From NCBI GenBank assembly GCA_900752435.1, contig CAADVD010000008.1, positions 1-16,273 on the forward strand: a stretch of 16,273 nucleotides of DNA. Direction: 5' to 3'. The translations under genes and the position numbers were made by a program. Under the pieces are notes generated by a model, which ran no database searches, was not told where the DNA came from, and saw nothing but the letters and a program-made list of their open reading frames with translations. Positions 14,630-16,273 of this stretch are shown here, piece by piece (positions within the stretch are counted from its first letter, which is position 1; the number at the start of each line of letters is the position of its first letter). Origin of the DNA: Oscillospiraceae bacterium (lineage in GTDB: Bacteria; Bacillota; Clostridia; Oscillospirales; Ruminococcaceae).

Positions 14630-15112
14630 ATGACCAAGGAACAATTCAGCGAACTGGCCGCTGTTCATGCAGACACCATTTTTCGCATCGCCTTTCATTA
14701 CAGCAAAAACGCGGCCGATGCCGACGACATTGTTCAGAATGTACTGCTCAAGCTGTACCGAACGGACAAAATCTTTGAAAGCGACGAGCACATCCGAAAC
14801 TGGCTGATCCGTGTGGCTGTCAACGAGAGCAAAAAACTGCTGTTATCCCCGTGGTTTCAGCGCACCGCTCCCATTGAAGAATACACACAGCAGTTGGATT
14901 TTACCGAGCCGGGGCAAAGCGAATTGTTTCAAGCGGTGATGGCGCTTCCGAAAAAGTACCGCATCCCCATTTATCTGTATTATTACGAAGACTATTCGGT
15001 TAAGGAAATTGCAGAAATTTGCGGTCGCAGGGAATCCACCATACAAACCCAATTGATGCGGGCAAGAAAAAAATTGAAAGAAAATTTGCAGGAGGACTGG
15101 AGCAATGAATGA
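14630..15112 (+). CDS. ECF-family RNA polymerase sigma factor
   Basis: 160-residue sigma-70 family factor with only regions 2 and 4. Region 2 (about 10-75) contains NAADADDIVQNVLLKLY and the DNA-melting stretch IRNWLIRVAVNESKK. Region 4 (about 98-152) has ALPKKYRIPIYLYYYEDYSVKEIAEI, then the helix-turn-helix CGRRESTIQTQLMRARKKLK. It directs RNA polymerase to a small stress or envelope regulon. The ribosome binding site AGGAAGTG (14614-14621) is one base from AGGAGGTG and 8 nt from the ATG. The stop overlaps the next gene by 8 nt, whose product is its probable anti-sigma factor. It lies between a BceRS-like system and a BceA-like transporter. I could not find a clear ECF-type -35 (AAC) plus -10 (CGT) pair upstream, so autoregulation is unproven. 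Confidence 0.93.
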   Translation: MTKEQFSELAAVHADTIFRIAFHYSKNAADADDIVQNVLLKLYRTDKIFESDEHIRNWLIRVAVNESKKLLLSPWFQRTAPIEEYTQQLDFTEPGQSELFQAVMALPKKYRIPIYLYYYEDYSVKEIAEICGRRESTIQTQLMRARKKLKENLQEDWSNE

Positions 15113-15515
15113 GAACGAAAACAAAACCAAATACCAAAAGACTTTCTCCCATCTCCACGCGTCCTCGGCGTGTGTTCAGGAGGTTATTCAGATGACAGAA
15201 AACAAAAAAGTAAAACATTTCATCGGCAGAAAAATCGCATTTGTAGCGATGATTGCGGCACTGGCCATCGGCTCCACCGTTTGCGTCAACGCGGCAACGA
15301 ACGGCGAATTTTTTGACCGCATTGTCACCAAAGTCACTTGTTATATTAACGGCGAAGAGATTTCGAGGGACGCTCTGTTAGTCGATAAGGGTATTGATGA
15401 AAATGGAAATGAGTTTTACACCTATGAAATAGACGATCTTGATGGAACCGTAGAACGCTTTGAAATGGTAGCCGAGGCCGAGGAAGAACTCCCCGAAGCT
15501 TCCGAAGCTGAATAA
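15105..15515 (+). CDS. Single-pass membrane protein, probable anti-sigma factor
   Basis: 136-residue protein that overlaps the sigma factor gene by 8 nt, with GGAGG at 15091-15095 spaced 9 nt. A cytoplasmic N terminus of about 42 residues (with KYQKTFSHLHASSACVQEVIQM at 9-30) precedes one membrane helix (about 43-64, ending near CVNAAT). An extracellular part of about 70 residues follows, with an INGEEISRDALL stretch and a very acidic tail, AEAEEELPEASEAE. The Fs.lHaS...EV..M pattern is one I associate with small membrane proteins encoded after clostridial ECF sigma genes, which are thought to be anti-sigma factors. There is no zinc-binding HxxxCxxC motif, so this would not be a classical ZAS protein. 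The role is inferred from position and topology. Confidence 0.7.
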   Translation: MNENENKTKYQKTFSHLHASSACVQEVIQMTENKKVKHFIGRKIAFVAMIAALAIGSTVCVNAATNGEFFDRIVTKVTCYINGEEISRDALLVDKGIDENGNEFYTYEIDDLDGTVERFEMVAEAEEELPEASEAE

Positions 15516-15542
15516 AGAACAGCAGGTTTAGCACATAAGTCC

Positions 15543-15586
15543 AAAACACTCCGCAGACGAATCCAATCTGCGGAGTGTTTTCCTTT
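15543..15586 (+). terminator. Rho-independent terminator after the anti-sigma gene
   Basis: AAAACACTCCGCAGA (15543-15557) pairs perfectly over 15 bp with TCTGCGGAGTGTTTT (15567-15581), with a 9-nt loop, followed by CCTTT. The A-run on one side and T-run on the other let it act in both directions. It insulates the sigma/anti-sigma operon from the transporter operon. Confidence 0.88.
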
Positions 15587-15601
15587 GGTTTCCCTGCAAT
15601 C

Positions 15602-15627
15602 TTACAAAAATGTAAGCCTCCCGTAAG
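15602..15627 (+). promoter_or_regulatory. BceR-type operator TTACA-N4-TGTAA plus extra half-site
   Basis: TTACA (15602-15606), AAAA and TGTAA (15611-15615) form a perfect inverted repeat, widened to CTTACA...TGTAAG. It matches the TNACA-N4-TGTAA consensus reported for BceR-like regulators. A further half-site CGTAAG (15622-15627) follows TGTAAG (15611-15616) by 11 bp, one helical turn. The site lies about 45 nt upstream of a TG-TATCAT -10 element. The likely binder is the regulator encoded at 12794. Confidence 0.75.
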
Positions 15628-15656
15628 ACAAATCGATGGAAGCCGCCCCAAAAACA

Positions 15657-15665
15657 TGGTATCAT
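15657..15665 (+). promoter_or_regulatory. Extended -10 of the transporter operon
   Basis: TGG-TATCAT, with the hexamer at 15660-15665, lies 32 nt before ATG 15698. The -35 region (TGGAAG, 15637-15642) is poor, which fits a promoter that needs an activator bound upstream at 15602-15627. Confidence 0.5.
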
Positions 15666-15697
15666 AAAGCCATCATCCGAAAGGGGTACAAAAAAAC

Positions 15698-15874
15698 ATG
15701 GCAAAAATCCTGGTTCTCACCGTTTCCCTGCTGGCGCTGAGCGTTTTGCTGTTCACCTGCGTGTACGCCGTTGCCCAAAACGGACGAGCAGGTCTGCAAA
15801 AGCTCCATCCTGCGCTGGTGCTGACTATGTTTGTTCTCTACATTACCGGATTTTTGCTGTTCATCATCTTTTAG
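15698..15874 (+). CDS. 58-residue two-helix membrane peptide before the BceA-like gene
   Basis: A short gene that is easily missed. It encodes MAKILVLTVSLLALSVLLFT and on through a loop QNGRAGLQKLHPAL (27-40) to a second hydrophobic segment (41-58) ending LFIIF. Two membrane helices (about 3-26 and 39-58) fill nearly the whole protein; the polar loop carries R30, K35 and H37. AAAGGGG (15680-15686) lies 11 nt before the ATG. The stop codon TAG (15872-15874) is part of the ribosome binding site (AGGAGG) of the ATPase gene, which begins 11 nt later, so the two are translationally coupled. I know no named family for it. Position suggests an accessory subunit or small regulator of the transporter; this is inference. 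Confidence 0.78.
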   Translation: MAKILVLTVSLLALSVLLFTCVYAVAQNGRAGLQKLHPALVLTMFVLYITGFLLFIIF

Positions 15875-15885
15875 GAGGCAATCAA

Positions 15886-16273
15886 ATGGAAACCATTTTA
15901 CAAGTACAAAACATCGAAAAATATTACGGCAACAAGGGCAACCTCACCAAAGCCGTGGACGACATCAGCTTTCAGGTGGATGCCGGCGAATACATCGGCA
16001 TCATGGGTGCGTCCGGCTCAGGGAAAACGACCCTGCTCAACTGCATCTCCACCATTGACACCGTAACTGCCGGTCATATTTACATCGGCGGACAGGATAT
16101 CACTACCCTGAACGCCAAACGCCTGTCCAAATTTCGGCGTGAACAGCTGGGCTTCATCTTTCAGGACTTCAATCTGCTCGATACGCTGACCGCCTTTGAA
16201 AACATCGCTCTTGCACTCACCATCCTAAACACACCGCCCCAAGAGCTGGAACGCCGTATCACCGCCGTCGCAA
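15886..16273 (+). CDS. BceA-like ABC transporter ATP-binding protein (cut by window edge)
   Basis: ATP-hydrolysing subunit of a peptide-antibiotic detoxification transporter. The first 129 residues are visible and end in the window edge. It opens METILQVQNIEKYYGNKGNLTKAVDDISF, typical of BceA/LolD/MacB-type ATPases. Walker A is GASGSGKTT (41-49), and the Q-loop is GFIFQDFNLLDTLTAFENI (89-107) with Q93; FNLLDTLT is characteristic of the BceA branch. The signature motif, Walker B and the large ten-helix permease expected next are outside the window. AGGAGG at 15873-15878 is 7 nt before ATG 15886. With the BceRS-like pair upstream and a BceR-type operator before the operon, it is probably the sensor-transporter that drives the kinase at 13471. 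Confidence 0.95.
   Translation, partial: METILQVQNIEKYYGNKGNLTKAVDDISFQVDAGEYIGIMGASGSGKTTLLNCISTIDTVTAGHIYIGGQDITTLNAKRLSKFRREQLGFIFQDFNLLDTLTAFENIALALTILNTPPQELERRITAVA

Overview
The window looks like a piece of a bacterial chromosome from Bacillota, most likely class Clostridia. The reasons are moderate GC content, strong GGAGG-type ribosome binding sites, extended -10 (TGnTATAAT) promoters, BceRS/BceA-type resistance genes, a yabB-rsmI style gene pair and a lonA-type protease. I cannot name a genus. No phage, IS, CRISPR, tRNA or rRNA was seen.

Layout. (1) Positions 1-1105, minus strand: the N-terminal 368 residues of Lon protease, cut by the window edge in its Walker A motif. A good promoter and an inverted repeat lie upstream. 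(2) 1386-2376, plus strand: a hemolysin III/PAQR membrane protein, a small two-helix membrane protein and a very strong terminator. (3) 2429-2737: a gene-free stretch holding a GC-rich hairpin repeat and a 7-bp tandem repeat. (4) 7996-2738, minus strand: a GNAT acetyltransferase (Pat/MnaT-like), a TrmN6/YabB-like methyltransferase, a second GNAT protein, RsmI, and an OmpR-family regulator with its sensor kinase. (5) 8223-9227, plus strand: a membrane-anchored alpha/beta hydrolase. (6) 9312-12672, plus strand: a tightly overlapping five-gene run of YaiI/YqxD-family protein, thiM, thiE, a HAD phosphatase and thiD. This is a thiamine salvage operon with no visible TPP riboswitch. (7) 12794-16273, plus strand: a BceRS-like two-component system, an ECF sigma factor with a probable anti-sigma protein, a 58-residue membrane peptide, and the start of a BceA-like ABC ATPase that runs off the right edge.

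How the genes work together. The thi genes recover the thiazole and pyrimidine halves of thiamine, phosphorylate them and join them to thiamine phosphate. The HAD enzyme is well placed to dephosphorylate that product. The right-hand block looks like an antimicrobial-peptide sensing and detoxification module. Its kinase has almost no extracellular sensor, as in BceS proteins that are driven by their ABC transporter. A sequence matching the reported BceR-type operator (TTACA-N4-TGTAA) lies in front of the small membrane peptide and ABC genes. An ECF sigma/anti-sigma pair sits between the two-component genes and the transporter, which is the most unusual part of the window.
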